Shown piece by piece: positions 25,820-34,504 of a stretch of 64,000 nucleotides of DNA (position 1 is its first letter; every line of letters starts with the position of its first letter). This stretch comes from an uncultured Opitutaceae bacterium (GTDB taxonomy: Bacteria > Verrucomicrobiota > Verrucomicrobiia > Opitutales > Opitutaceae). The translations under genes and the position numbers were made by a program. The notes beneath the pieces are model-generated. The model made no database searches, had not been told where the DNA came from, and worked only from the letters and a program-made list of their open reading frames with translations. The stretch is taken from assembly GCA_951813085.1 (NCBI GenBank), contig OX638348.1:4788772-4852771 (forward strand), in the 5' to 3' direction.

Positions 25820-25823
25820 TGGT
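25711..25823 (-). pseudogene. MNT nucleotidyltransferase relic (C-terminal 36 codons)
   Basis: Minus-strand reading gives the C-terminus of an MNT protein (RERSRHGDAFVGSVIEAPK, then EGGADELAALA and a TAA stop at 25711-25713), closely matching the last residues of the MNT protein at 19302-19886. The other four-fifths is absent because the IS3-like element starts at 25825. The relic sits in the correct upstream position relative to the HEPN gene. Confidence 0.8.
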
Positions 25824-25824
25824 T

Positions 25825-27015
25825 GGGACCCCGCGAACTAGCCCACTTTTGATGAGGTGATTTTCGTCGATCAACGAAAGGACATCATCGCTGAAAAAGA
25901 CAAGACGCGCGACCGAGCAGATAATCCGCATACTGAGGGAGGCCGACACGGGGCTTCGGACCGAGGGGATCTGCCGCAGGCGCAGCATCAGCTCGCAGAG
26001 CTTCTACCGCTGGAAGAGCAAGTACGGAGGCATGGATCTGAAGGAGGCTCAGCGCCTCCGCGACCTGGAGAAGGAGAACACCGAGCTCAAGAAGCTGCTT
26101 GCCGACCAGCTGCTCAAGACCAAGGCCCTGGAGATCGCGCTGGGGAAAACCTCTGAGCCCGGAGCGCCGGCGCGGGGTTGCGGCGGAGGTCCAGTCCGCG
26201 CTGTCGCGTTCCGGGAGAGCCGTTTGCCGGTGGCTGGGGATCAGCCGCTCGACGCTCCGCTATCGCCCGAAGCCCAAGCCCGAGGGGAAGCGCTTGCTGG
26301 AGCCGGAGATCGTCCGCCTTCCGGGGGAGCAGCCGACGCTTGGATGCAAGAAGATCTCGGCAAAGCTGAGGTCGCTTGGCTACCGCGCGACCAAGAGGCT
26401 GGTCCAGCGCGTCCGCAGGGAGGAGGGGCTGCAGGTGCCGCCTCGCCGCCCTCGCAGGCGGCGGCAGGGGCTCTGCGCGGGCCTTCGACCTGATAGGCGA
26501 ATGCGCTCGCCAGCGCCATTGCATCCATGCCGACCGGGCGATCAAGGCCTCCGACGCGCTGGCCCTGCTGCAGGAGGCGATCCGCGAGCATGGGGCTCCC
26601 GAATGCATCCGCTCGGGCAACGGGCCCGAGCTCATCGCCAAGGCCATCCAGGGCTGGCTTGCCGAGAACGGGATCGAGGCTCTATGCATCGATCCGGGCC
26701 GCCCTTGGCGGAACGGATACGCCGAAAGCTTCAGCAGCCGCTTCCGCGAGGAACGCCTCGACCGCGAGCTGATCTGCGCGCTCAGCGAATCGCGCGTGAT
26801 CTTCGCGGACTGGAAGGACTGCTGCAGCAATCATAGGCCCCATGGATCGCCAGGCGCGCTAACGCCCAGCGAGTTTGCCACAAGGCAAATCTAGCCTGCC
26901 TGCGGCTCCGACCGCCCTTCGGGCGATCTCCGTCCCAGGCAGCTTAAACCCAAGCCCAACAACAAGAAACCCGTCGAGAATCTCTCATTCAAACCGGGCT
27001 AAACTGCGGGGTCCA
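25825..27015 (+). mobile_element. Decayed IS3-family (IS407-like) insertion sequence
   Basis: About 1.19 kb bounded by imperfect inverted repeats. The left end is GGGACCCCGC....TAGCCC at 25825-25844; the right end read inward is TGGACCCCGC....TAGCCC at 26996-27015, matching at about 15 of 20 positions and typical of IS407-group ends. Inside are orfA- and orfB-like transposase sequences. No target duplication is visible beside the ends (GGTT versus GCCA), which fits an old insertion with later rearrangement. It is noticeably more GC-rich than its surroundings. It truncates the MNT relic. Confidence 0.85.
25891..26894 (+). pseudogene. IS3-family transposase orfA/orfB, inactivated
   Basis: orfA-like sequence (KKTRRATEQIIRILREADTG, a helix-turn-helix with SFYRWKSKYGGMDLKEAQRL, then a leucine-zipper LEKENTELKKLL) begins at 25891, where CTG replaces a normal start. 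orfB begins about 26150 (SPERRRGVAAEVQSALSRSG; TLGCKKISAKLRSLGYRATK), runs to about 26460 and shifts frame. It resumes at HADRAIKASDALALLQEAI. The segment with the first catalytic Asp (WSWDFV-type) is missing, and the second, normally SDNGPEF, reads SGNGPEL. The final Glu motif YAESFSSRFREE is kept. Transposition activity is therefore not expected. Confidence 0.82.
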
Positions 27016-27168
27016 GCCACTGACTTCTTTGGATACTCCCACTTTTTAACGGGAGGTGTAACAGATGCAGCCATACGCAAACTCTGCCATATTTCTGCCA
27101 GTCTGCAAGCCTAAATGACATGAACGTGACAGGAAATACTGTTTAAGTTACGTAAGTTGTTGATTAAG

Positions 27169-27528
<360 letters not shown>

Positions 27529-27699
27529 AGCTAAATTAAGAAGTAGGAATTAAGAAGGAAAAAGTCTCCCTCTCAAGATTCGATCTGTCGGATGCTGTAT
27601 CAGCATTCGTGACAAATCAAAGAACAGAAAGGGCTTATCGACCGATTCTGCCTAGAAATCAAGTTGAATGCTTCGGTCGGACTCTTCTATGCTAGTTGA

Positions 27700-29196
27700 A
27701 TGTCGTTTTCTATTTCCCCTTTTTTTGCCGCGAACGTGAATGATTGGCTGACGGGTATCTGGACGGACTCTATTGTTCCTTGGTGGGATTCATTTAAGAG
27801 CGTGTTCCTGGGGGAGGATTTGGCGATTCAGCTGGGGTGTATTGTAGGAGCGGTGGTTCTTTCATACATCGTCACGATGGGGTTGAGGCCGCTGTTCAAG
27901 CGTTTGACCGAAGCGATCGAGGAGCGTGACGATTGGATCGAAGGCGTGGTCGATTGGGTGAGCGACAATTTGTTCCGCATACTCCTCGTTGGGTTGCTGT
28001 GGTCCGCGTCCTTGTATCTCGACTCGTTAGCCTTGTCGCCGAGCGGGGACGCCCCGGAATCTCGTACCGTATTCGAGAGCGCGGAACCGATTGTGACCGA
28101 GGGCGAGGCCGGAACGACGCTCGCTCAGAATTCGAATAGCGGCGAACGAGAGCTCTCTGTATCCAAGAATTACCTTCTCGTTCGAGCGACGGCTAGCATA
28201 TTTACCTTGTGGCTGGTGTCGGGGGCACTGCCTGCTCGCGTAAAGAAGCAGGTTTACTTCAAGACCTTGTTCTTTGTCCTAGCGATCGTGCTGATTCTGA
28301 ACCTGCTGGGGGTTTGGGCTGTGATCCAAGAAGGGCTCGATAGTATCGAGCTGTTCCCTATATCGGAATCCAGCGAGACGAACGTCACGGTACTTTCGCT
28401 CGTCAAAGGCTTGCTGACCTTGCTTCTCTTGGTTCCGCTGACCGGTTGGATCCTTAAGACTTCGGAGTCGCGCGTCGGCAAGATGAAGGATGTTTCTCCT
28501 GCGCTGCAGGTGCTGGCGGTGAAGATGATTAAGGTCCTGATCGTCGTAGCGGCGGCTATGTTCGCCATTAGCTCGATGGGGGTCAATCTCTCGGCGTTCG
28601 CGGTTCTGGGCGGCGCCCTTGGCCTTGGCTTGGGCTTTGGGTTCCAGAAGGTGATCTCGAATCTGATCAGCGGCGTCATTCTGCTTGGTGACAAGTCGAT
28701 CAAGCCCGGAGATGTAATCGAGGTGGACCAGACCTATGGGTGGATCAATACCTTAGGTGCCCGCTATACGTCGGTCATAACGCGCGATGGGACTGAGCAC
28801 TTGATCCCGAACGAGATGATGATCACGGAGAAAGTGATCAACTGGTCCTTCAGCGATGACAAGGTGCGGGTGAAGATCCCCTTTGGCGTTTCCTACACCT
28901 CGGATATTCACAAGGCCATGGAACTTTCGTTGCAAGTTGCGAACGCGGACGAGCGAATTCTCAAGGATCCGGGTCCGGCGGTCCGTTTGACGGAGTACGG
29001 GGATAACTCCGTTAATTTCGAAATGAGAGCGTGGATCCTGGATCCTACCGACGGGATCGGAAATATCCGGAGCTCATTTTACATCGGGATTTGGGATGTA
29101 TTCAAAGAGCATGGAATCGAGTTCCCATATCCTCAGCGCGATCTGCACGTAAAGGAATTGCCGCCGATGGATGTGCGACTCCAGCGAGAGGATTGA
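27700..29196 (+). CDS. MscS-family mechanosensitive channel
   Basis: 498 residues. Several N-terminal membrane helices (near 40-62, 94-112, 164-180, 187-209, 229-251 and 272-294) precede the pore helix, which is the glycine/alanine-rich AVLGGALGLGLGFGFQKVIS around residues 301-320. The MscS beta domain follows (KPGDVIEVDQTYGWINTLGA; later HLIPNEMMITEKVINWSFSD) and then the C-terminal alpha/beta domain. MscS channels open under membrane tension to release solutes during hypo-osmotic shock, plausible for a marine or brackish organism. The extra N-terminal helices make it longer than E. coli MscS (286 residues). No operon partner is evident; it is divergent from tmRNA. Confidence 0.94.
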   Translation: MSFSISPFFAANVNDWLTGIWTDSIVPWWDSFKSVFLGEDLAIQLGCIVGAVVLSYIVTMGLRPLFKRLTEAIEERDDWIEGVVDWVSDNLFRILLVGLLWSASLYLDSLALSPSGDAPESRTVFESAEPIVTEGEAGTTLAQNSNSGERELSVSKNYLLVRATASIFTLWLVSGALPARVKKQVYFKTLFFVLAIVLILNLLGVWAVIQEGLDSIELFPISESSETNVTVLSLVKGLLTLLLLVPLTGWILKTSESRVGKMKDVSPALQVLAVKMIKVLIVVAAAMFAISSMGVNLSAFAVLGGALGLGLGFGFQKVISNLISGVILLGDKSIKPGDVIEVDQTYGWINTLGARYTSVITRDGTEHLIPNEMMITEKVINWSFSDDKVRVKIPFGVSYTSDIHKAMELSLQVANADERILKDPGPAVRLTEYGDNSVNFEMRAWILDPTDGIGNIRSSFYIGIWDVFKEHGIEFPYPQRDLHVKELPPMDVRLQRED

Positions 29197-29240
29197 CGAT
29201 CGATTGAAGCGATTCTAGTCGAATCGGCTGCTTTTAATGC

Positions 29241-30224
29241 CTATGGCAGCAAATCGCTTACCATGGATTTCTCTGCGCTTAGCTCGGCTTCTGTTGCTTT
29301 GATCTTCTCTGAGCTGAATGGCTCGATTTCAAGTCCTTCAACGGTGCTCAGCGTGGATCCATCGCTTCGAGTGGGATAAGAGAAAATCAATCCCGGATCG
29401 ATACCGTATTCACCGGCCGAACACCGGGCTACGCTAAAGAAATCGTCTTCTGCGGTAGGCGTGACAATGGACCGGACGGTATCGATCGCTGCGTTGGCTG
29501 CGGAGGCAGCTGAAGAAAGACCACGCGCTTTTATTACGGCAGCTCCGCGTTGCTGAACGGTAGGGATGAAATCATCTGCGAACCAAGACTCGTCGGTGAT
29601 TATGCTGGGGACGGGATCTCCGTTGATCGTGGCGTCAAAGTAATTTGGATACATGGTGGGCGAATGGTTTCCCCAGATTGCCAATTTCTTGACCGCGTCA
29701 ACGTCCACTCCAGCCTTAAGGGCCAGTTGAGTTTTCGCGCGATTCTCGTCGAGCCGGGTCATCGCAAACCAGCGGTCTGAAGGAACATCTTGGGCATTGT
29801 TCATGGCGATGAGGCAATTCGTGTTGCAAGGGTTGCCGACGACGAGTGTGCGGATATCGGAGGTGGCGTTTTCTTGGATCGCCTTTCCTTGAGCCGTAAA
29901 AATCTTACCGTTAATTCCCAGGAGATCGCCGCGCTCCATGCCCGCTTTTCTGGGCACGCTGCCAACGAGCAAGGCCCAGCTCGCCTTGTCGAACCCTTCC
30001 GCGAGATCGGAGGTAGGGACGATTCCCTTGAGGAGCGGGAACGCGCAGTCCTGCAATTCCATGACCACGCCTTCCAGGGCCTTCATTCCGGGCTCGATTT
30101 CTATGAGGCGAAGAACGATAGGTTGGTCGGGTCCTAGGAGCTGTCCTGATGCGATGCGAAAGAGCAGCGAATATCCGATTTGACCGACGGCGCCGGTGAT
30201 TGCGACGTGAATGGGTGCTTTCAT
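29241..30224 (-). CDS. mdh: Malate dehydrogenase
   Basis: 327 residues, full length for the cytosolic-type NAD-dependent malate dehydrogenase. The dinucleotide motif [11 protein letters not shown] is at residues 10-20, [13 protein letters not shown] at about 90, [16 protein letters not shown] near 127, and [10 protein letters not shown] near 153. The catalytic His is in [12 protein letters not shown] near 187. It interconverts malate and oxaloacetate in the TCA cycle. It follows the DAHP synthase gene on the minus strand across a 122-bp gap containing an imperfect GC-rich hairpin, so it probably has its own promoter. Confidence 0.97.
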   Translation of the reverse strand: MKAPIHVAITGAVGQIGYSLLFRIASGQLLGPDQPIVLRLIEIEPGMKALEGVVMELQDCAFPLLKGIVPTSDLAEGFDKASWALLVGSVPRKAGMERGDLLGINGKIFTAQGKAIQENATSDIRTLVVGNPCNTNCLIAMNNAQDVPSDRWFAMTRLDENRAKTQLALKAGVDVDAVKKLAIWGNHSPTMYPNYFDATINGDPVPSIITDESWFADDFIPTVQQRGAAVIKARGLSSAASAANAAIDTVRSIVTPTAEDDFFSVARCSAGEYGIDPGLIFSYPTRSDGSTLSTVEGLEIEPFSSEKIKATEAELSAEKSMVSDLLP

Positions 30225-30346
30225 AAAAGGAGGGACGCTAGGACGCCCTTTTCCCGAATGCGACTAAAAACGCATGCGAAATAGTGATGCTATTTTGCGG
30301 GCCCGGTTGGCCTAGCGAAGCCTTTCCGGGTCTCATCCGCTCTCGC

Positions 30347-31408
30347 CTAGGCGGTCGCGAAACGGGATGCCATTCGATCGTATGCGGAAAGGATGGACGC
30401 TTCTGTCGTTGCCCAATCGATACAGCCGTCGGTGATTGAGACGCCGTATTGCAAGGAGTCGAGCGGCGCGGGGAAGGCTTGATTTCCCGCCTCGAGATTG
30501 CTTTCCATCATGGCGCCGATAATGGCGTCGTTTCCAGCCTCAACCTGAGTGAGTACCGAATCAAGAACCTCAGGCTGCTTCCCGGGCTGCTTGCTGCTGT
30601 TCCCATGGCTGCAGTCGATCATGACCGCTTCTTTCAAGCCAGCGGCTTGCAAGTCCGCGACCACTTTGGCCACGCTCTCGGCGTCGTAGTTCGGGCCGCT
30701 GCTACCGCCTCTCAGCACGACATGGCAGGCTTGATTCCCTTGTGTGGTCACGGCAGACGCTTGACCGTTGTGGTTGATTCCGAGGAAGGTCTGAACGCCG
30801 CTGGCGGCCTTGATGGCGTTGATGGCGACCTTGTTCGTGCCATCCATGCCGTTCTTGAAACCAACCGGCATGGAGAGACCTGAGGCCATTTGGCGGTGCG
30901 TCTGCGATTCAGTGGTGCGTGCTCCGATTGCGGCCCAGGAAACGAGGTCGGCGATGTACTGCGGCGTGATAGGATCGAGAAGCTCGGTTGCGGTGGGAAC
31001 GCCCAGATCGATAACGTCGCGCAGAAAATTGCGCGCTACCTTGAGGCCTTTATCTATGTTGGCGGAACCGTCGAGGTCCGGATCCATGATGAGGCCTTTC
31101 CAGCCAAGCGACGTGCGCGGCTTCTCGAAATAGACACGCATGACGAGGCAGATCCGGTCCTTAACCTTTTCGCTAAGCGCCGCGAGCCTGCGTCCGTATT
31201 CGAGCCCCGCATCGATGTCGTGAATCGAGCAGGGACCCACAACGAGGAGTAGCCGCTTGTCGTCTCCAAAGATGATGCGATTCAATTCCTGACGCGACTG
31301 GCTGATGAACTCGGATTGAGAGGCGGTCTTGGAAATTTCGTCGAGCAGCGCCTGCGGCGTGGGGAGCGCGATGGTTTTGGCGACGTTGATATCGGAGGTT
31401 TTCTTCAC
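30347..31408 (-). CDS. aroG: 3-deoxy-7-phosphoheptulonate (DAHP) synthase, class I
   Basis: 353 residues. Motifs of AroF/G/H-type enzymes are clear: LLLVVGPCSIHDIDAGLEYG near residue 55, RVYFEKPRTSLGWKGL near 92, PTATELLDP near 137, SWAAIGARTTESQTHRQMAS near 155, VGFKNGMDG near 184 and MIDCSHGNSSK near 263. It condenses phosphoenolpyruvate with erythrose 4-phosphate, the first step of aromatic amino-acid synthesis. The isozyme class (Phe, Tyr or Trp sensitive) cannot be told from sequence, so the symbol is generic. The 5' leader contains two GC-rich hairpins that could regulate expression. Confidence 0.95.
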   Translation of the reverse strand: MKKTSDINVAKTIALPTPQALLDEISKTASQSEFISQSRQELNRIIFGDDKRLLLVVGPCSIHDIDAGLEYGRRLAALSEKVKDRICLVMRVYFEKPRTSLGWKGLIMDPDLDGSANIDKGLKVARNFLRDVIDLGVPTATELLDPITPQYIADLVSWAAIGARTTESQTHRQMASGLSMPVGFKNGMDGTNKVAINAIKAASGVQTFLGINHNGQASAVTTQGNQACHVVLRGGSSGPNYDAESVAKVVADLQAAGLKEAVMIDCSHGNSSKQPGKQPEVLDSVLTQVEAGNDAIIGAMMESNLEAGNQAFPAPLDSLQYGVSITDGCIDWATTEASILSAYDRMASRFATA

Positions 31409-31496
31409 GGCGGTGATAGTTGGAAGAGGGCGGAATGAATTTCAATTGCGAATTGCGGAAATCACGCGGAATCGACTGAATCGATGCCAAAACTAA

Positions 31497-31566
31497 GGCG
31501 GGCAGCCTACCCCTAAGCTGCCCGCCATCTCGTTTTCTTAGTTACCCCAAAATCCCGCTGAGCGGG
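31497..31566 (-). promoter_or_regulatory. Two hairpins in the DAHP synthase leader
   Basis: Hairpin 1: GGCGGGCAGC (31497-31506), 10-nt loop, GCTGCCCGCC (31517-31526), a perfect 10-bp stem with T-rich sequence on both sides. Hairpin 2: CCCGCTGAGCGGG at 31554-31566, with TTTT after it on the minus strand. Both lie in the divergent region, 90-160 bp upstream of the DAHP synthase start. They could be an attenuator, or insulation between divergent transcripts. A short minus-strand frame through hairpin 1 (MAGSLGVGCPP) is not rich in Phe, Tyr or Trp. Confidence 0.4.
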
Positions 31567-31656
31567 AAAGTGTTTGTTGTTGACCGAACCTGATAGGGAT
31601 CGTCAGGTGTCTGTCAATGAGTTTTTTTGAGAATAACGGGGAAAACTCGCCAACAG

Positions 31657-32571
31657 ATGGAAATTTCGGAAGCGCACGAATATCGGCTACGGGGAATGGC
31701 TCGCATCAGTGGCGAGGACGCTAGCGAATTCCTTCAGGGCCAGTTTTCCCAAGATCTCAGAGTTTCGGATGGGACCTGCGTCTATGGACTCTGGCTCAAT
31801 CAAAAGGGTAAGATCCTTGGAGACTCGTTCTTGCTAAGGGAATCCTGCGAATCCTATCTGGCAGTCAGCTATCAATCCGATTCGGAAGCGATTTGCTCGA
31901 ATTTGGAGAGCCGCATTATCATGGATGAGGTTTCCGCCGTTCCGTGCGACGGCGTCTGGAAAGGACTTTCGGTTTGGGGAGAAGGAATCGGCCCAGTCGT
32001 TGAACGCTTGGGAATGACGGCGCCCGAACATGGGTCCTTCATCAGCCAGGAAGGGGTGTACTTGTTTTTGGGACGGCGGAGTAAATCGCCCAATCTTGAG
32101 ATCGTAACGAACGTGGTCTCCGCCACCGAGACGCTTGCGGAGTGGATAGCAGAGTCGGATGTTCAGATTTTGGATACGAACGCCGTTGCCTCTCGCGCGA
32201 TTCGCGCAACGCGCTTTGAAGTAGGTAGGGATGCCCTGGATTCCGACTTGCCCCAAGAGTCGAATTTGGGGGAAACAGCGGTTTCGTACAGCAAGGGGTG
32301 CTACATTGGACAAGAAGTTATGGCTCGCTTGAGATCGATGGGTCGTCCACGCCGCTCGCTAGAACCGGTTGGTCTTTCTGCGATTCCGGAAGGGTCGGGG
32401 CCTTGGGCGCTATTAGATGGAGACGGAAATCGAGCAGGTGAACTGCGGCGCGCGATTGAGTCGGAGAGGGCGATAGTTGGATCGGCGATGATAAAGCGTT
32501 CGATAGTCAGCCAGGAGCTGGTCATCGACGATCAACCTGAGATCAAGGTCGAGCGAGCGGTGGCTTCATAG
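31657..32571 (+). CDS. ygfZ: YgfZ-type folate-binding Fe-S cluster repair protein
   Basis: About 304 residues from ATG 31657 (MEISEAHEYRLRGMARISGE); an in-frame TTG ten codons upstream is less likely. The family signature KGCYIGQEVMARL (K-G-C-Y-x-G-Q-E) is present near residue 222, and the N-terminal GcvT-like fold shows GEDASEFLQGQFSQDL. YgfZ/IbaG-type proteins bind tetrahydrofolate and help maintain certain Fe-S enzymes such as MiaB. The stop lies one base before the start of a 73-codon gene, so the two are likely co-transcribed. Confidence 0.9.
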   Translation: MEISEAHEYRLRGMARISGEDASEFLQGQFSQDLRVSDGTCVYGLWLNQKGKILGDSFLLRESCESYLAVSYQSDSEAICSNLESRIIMDEVSAVPCDGVWKGLSVWGEGIGPVVERLGMTAPEHGSFISQEGVYLFLGRRSKSPNLEIVTNVVSATETLAEWIAESDVQILDTNAVASRAIRATRFEVGRDALDSDLPQESNLGETAVSYSKGCYIGQEVMARLRSMGRPRRSLEPVGLSAIPEGSGPWALLDGDGNRAGELRRAIESERAIVGSAMIKRSIVSQELVIDDQPEIKVERAVAS

Positions 32572-32572
32572 A

Positions 32573-32794
32573 ATGAATACGGAAGAAGAGCTTGAGCAGA
32601 TCGAGGCCCTGTTTCAGAGACTAGGCGCAGAATCGGGGCAGACGACTGTTATGGCTCGGCAGATCGTCAAGCGCGCGGACCAGTGGGTGGAGGATCGCGG
32701 CATCAGTCGAGTTGAAGCGATGAAGCAATTGCTCGAGCTAGTGGTTTCAGGGCGATCGGGCGAGACGCCACCCGGGTTTGGCGAATCCGAGTAG
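32573..32794 (+). CDS. Small conserved-looking hypothetical protein
   Basis: 73 residues: an acidic, helical N-terminus (MNTEEELEQIEALFQRLGAE) followed by a segment with basic and hydrophobic periodicity (ARQIVKRADQWVEDRGISRV), then a Gly/Glu-rich tail. No family is recognised; there is no signal peptide or membrane helix. It begins two bases after the ygfZ stop in the same orientation, with possible translational coupling, which is the main reason for accepting it as a gene. Confidence 0.68.
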   Translation: MNTEEELEQIEALFQRLGAESGQTTVMARQIVKRADQWVEDRGISRVEAMKQLLELVVSGRSGETPPGFGESE

Positions 32795-32930
32795 AGCGAT
32801 TTTCGCGATTCCAAACTTTATTGATTGAATACGAACAATTCAATTGACGCGGCCCTGTATGCCCGTTCGATTCTTCGGCTTTCCTCATTGGAAATTCCGA
32901 TAAACACATAAACACTAAAACGATTCATAT

Positions 32931-33245
32931 ATGAATAAATCTGAACTTGTTGCAGAGATTCAAGGAAACCTAGGCGGCGCCTCCAAAGCGGATGCGGAAA
33001 AAGCGTTGAACGCAGTGATCGCCTCAATCAAGACTGCCGTTAAGAAGGCGGGTAAAAGCGTAAAGGTCAGCGACAAGGCTGCCAAAGACGCTGTAGCTAT
33101 CCAGCTGGTCGGATTCGGCACGTTTTCGGTCACGCGTCGCAACGCGCGTACTGGAATCAACCCGCTGACCAAGGCGCCTCTTAAGATCAAGGCAAGCAAG
33201 GCAGTGAAGTTCAAGCCAGGCGCTGGACTCAAGGAGCAGCTCTAG
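32931..33245 (+). CDS. HU-family DNA-binding protein
   Basis: 104 residues, the usual HU/IHF fold with a slightly extended N-terminal half: MNKSELVAEIQGNLGGASKA, a helix rich in Ala and Lys (NAVIASIKTAVKKAGKSVKV), the VGFGTFSVTRRNARTGINP beta-arm motif at about 63-82, and a basic tail. Such proteins compact and bend DNA. It is abundant-protein-like in codon use by eye. It ends 30 bp before a strong intrinsic terminator and is a separate unit from galK. Confidence 0.95.
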   Translation: MNKSELVAEIQGNLGGASKADAEKALNAVIASIKTAVKKAGKSVKVSDKAAKDAVAIQLVGFGTFSVTRRNARTGINPLTKAPLKIKASKAVKFKPGAGLKEQL

Positions 33246-33274
33246 TTTCCCGAACGACATTCGTAATTTTCTGT

Positions 33275-33306
33275 CCCGCAGCTTTACGGCTGCGGGATTT
33301 TCGTTT
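33275..33306 (+). terminator. Intrinsic terminator after the HU gene
   Basis: CCCGCAGC (33275-33282), loop TTTACG, GCTGCGGG (33289-33296), followed by ATTTTCGTTTT. The perfect 8-bp GC-rich stem and T-rich tail lie 30 bp beyond the HU stop and just before galK, so galK must have its own promoter overlapping or after this element. Confidence 0.9.
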
Positions 33307-33319
33307 TACCCTGCTACCG

Positions 33320-34504
33320 ATGTCATTGAAAGAGCGTTTTAGAGCGAATTTCGCGGCGGCGCCCGACATAATCGCGGCGGCGCCCGGTCGCGTTGAAGTG
33401 ATTGGGAATCATACGGACTACAATCTTGGACCGGTCATTGGCGCGGGGATCGACCGCCATGTATTCGTGGCCCTCAGGCGGATACCCGAGCGCGAATTCC
33501 GGTTTTCAAGCACGGTGTCGGATATTGCCACGGTCCAGGATGCTTCGACGCCGAAGAGTGGCTCGGATTCCTGGGTCAACTATCCGCTGGGTGTATACAA
33601 TAGCTTGTTACGGAGAGGGCTTGCGAGCGAAGGAGGCTTTGAGTTGGCAGTCGAATCCGACGTACCATCCGGAGCTGGCCTAAGCAGCAGCGCGGCCCTT
33701 GAGCTGGCGACCGCAAAGGCAATTTGCGCCGCCTTCGAAATGGAATTGAGTTCTTGGGAGCTTGCGATTGCGAGCCGTGAAGCAGAGAACGAATTCGTCG
33801 GAGTCCCCTGCGGCATACTCGACCAAGGCGTCTCCGCAATGGGAGAGTCTGGACATCTCGTCCACATCGATTGCCGCAACATGGAGTCTTCGGTAATTCC
33901 ACTGGGAAGATCGTACAGTATATGGATTTTCAATACGCATAAGAAGCACTCGCTTGTAGAGTCCCTGTACTCGGAGCGACATCGAGAATGCACTGAAGCG
34001 GTCGCTCAATTGAACCGCGAAGGCATGGATATAGCGTGTTTGGCGGACATGACATCGGAGCGCTTCGAGCGTGTTCGCGATTCCTTGGATGCGACATTGG
34101 CGAACCGGGCGGCGCACGTGATAGGCGAGATCGAACGCGTTGAGCGCGTCCGTACCCTGCTTGAGCAAGGGAATGGAGATGCGGTGGGCAAGGAGCTGTT
34201 CGCTTCCCATGCGAGTTCCCGGAACCTGTTTGAAAATAGCGTCGAGGAGCTGGACTACCTGGTGGACATTCTTGAGTCGATGCCGCAAGTGCTGGGCGCC
34301 CGCTTGACGGGGGGAGGATTCGGCGGCGCGGTCATGGCTTTGACTGGCGAGTCGTTTACGGAAATCTACGCGGATTCGGTCGCCTCGGCCTATCGTGGAC
34401 GATTCGGGCAATCGCCCGGGGTCCTTCAGTGCCATACGGCTGATGGCGCCAGAATCGTAGAGGGCGCAGAAAGTTCGGATACTATCGAATCATCTCTTGG
34501 ATAA
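33320..34504 (+). CDS. galK: Galactokinase
   Basis: 394 residues. The GHMP-kinase galactokinase signature PGRVEVIGNHTDYNLGPVIG is near residue 22, with IGNHTDYN in place of the common IGEHTDYN. The ATP-binding motif SGAGLSSSAALELATAKA is near residue 116, CGILDQGVSAMG near 163, and the C-terminal GHMP motif LTGGGFGGAVMAL near 331. It phosphorylates galactose to galactose-1-phosphate in the Leloir pathway. No galT or galE is adjacent. The 3' end overlaps the convergent prepilin peptidase gene by 23 bp. Confidence 0.95.
   Translation: MSLKERFRANFAAAPDIIAAAPGRVEVIGNHTDYNLGPVIGAGIDRHVFVALRRIPEREFRFSSTVSDIATVQDASTPKSGSDSWVNYPLGVYNSLLRRGLASEGGFELAVESDVPSGAGLSSSAALELATAKAICAAFEMELSSWELAIASREAENEFVGVPCGILDQGVSAMGESGHLVHIDCRNMESSVIPLGRSYSIWIFNTHKKHSLVESLYSERHRECTEAVAQLNREGMDIACLADMTSERFERVRDSLDATLANRAAHVIGEIERVERVRTLLEQGNGDAVGKELFASHASSRNLFENSVEELDYLVDILESMPQVLGARLTGGGFGGAVMALTGESFTEIYADSVASAYRGRFGQSPGVLQCHTADGARIVEGAESSDTIESSLG

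Noticed and set aside
30225..30346. Terminator between the DAHP synthase and malate dehydrogenase genes
   Set aside because: The hairpin at about 30305-30335 is imperfect and has no T-run in the right place.
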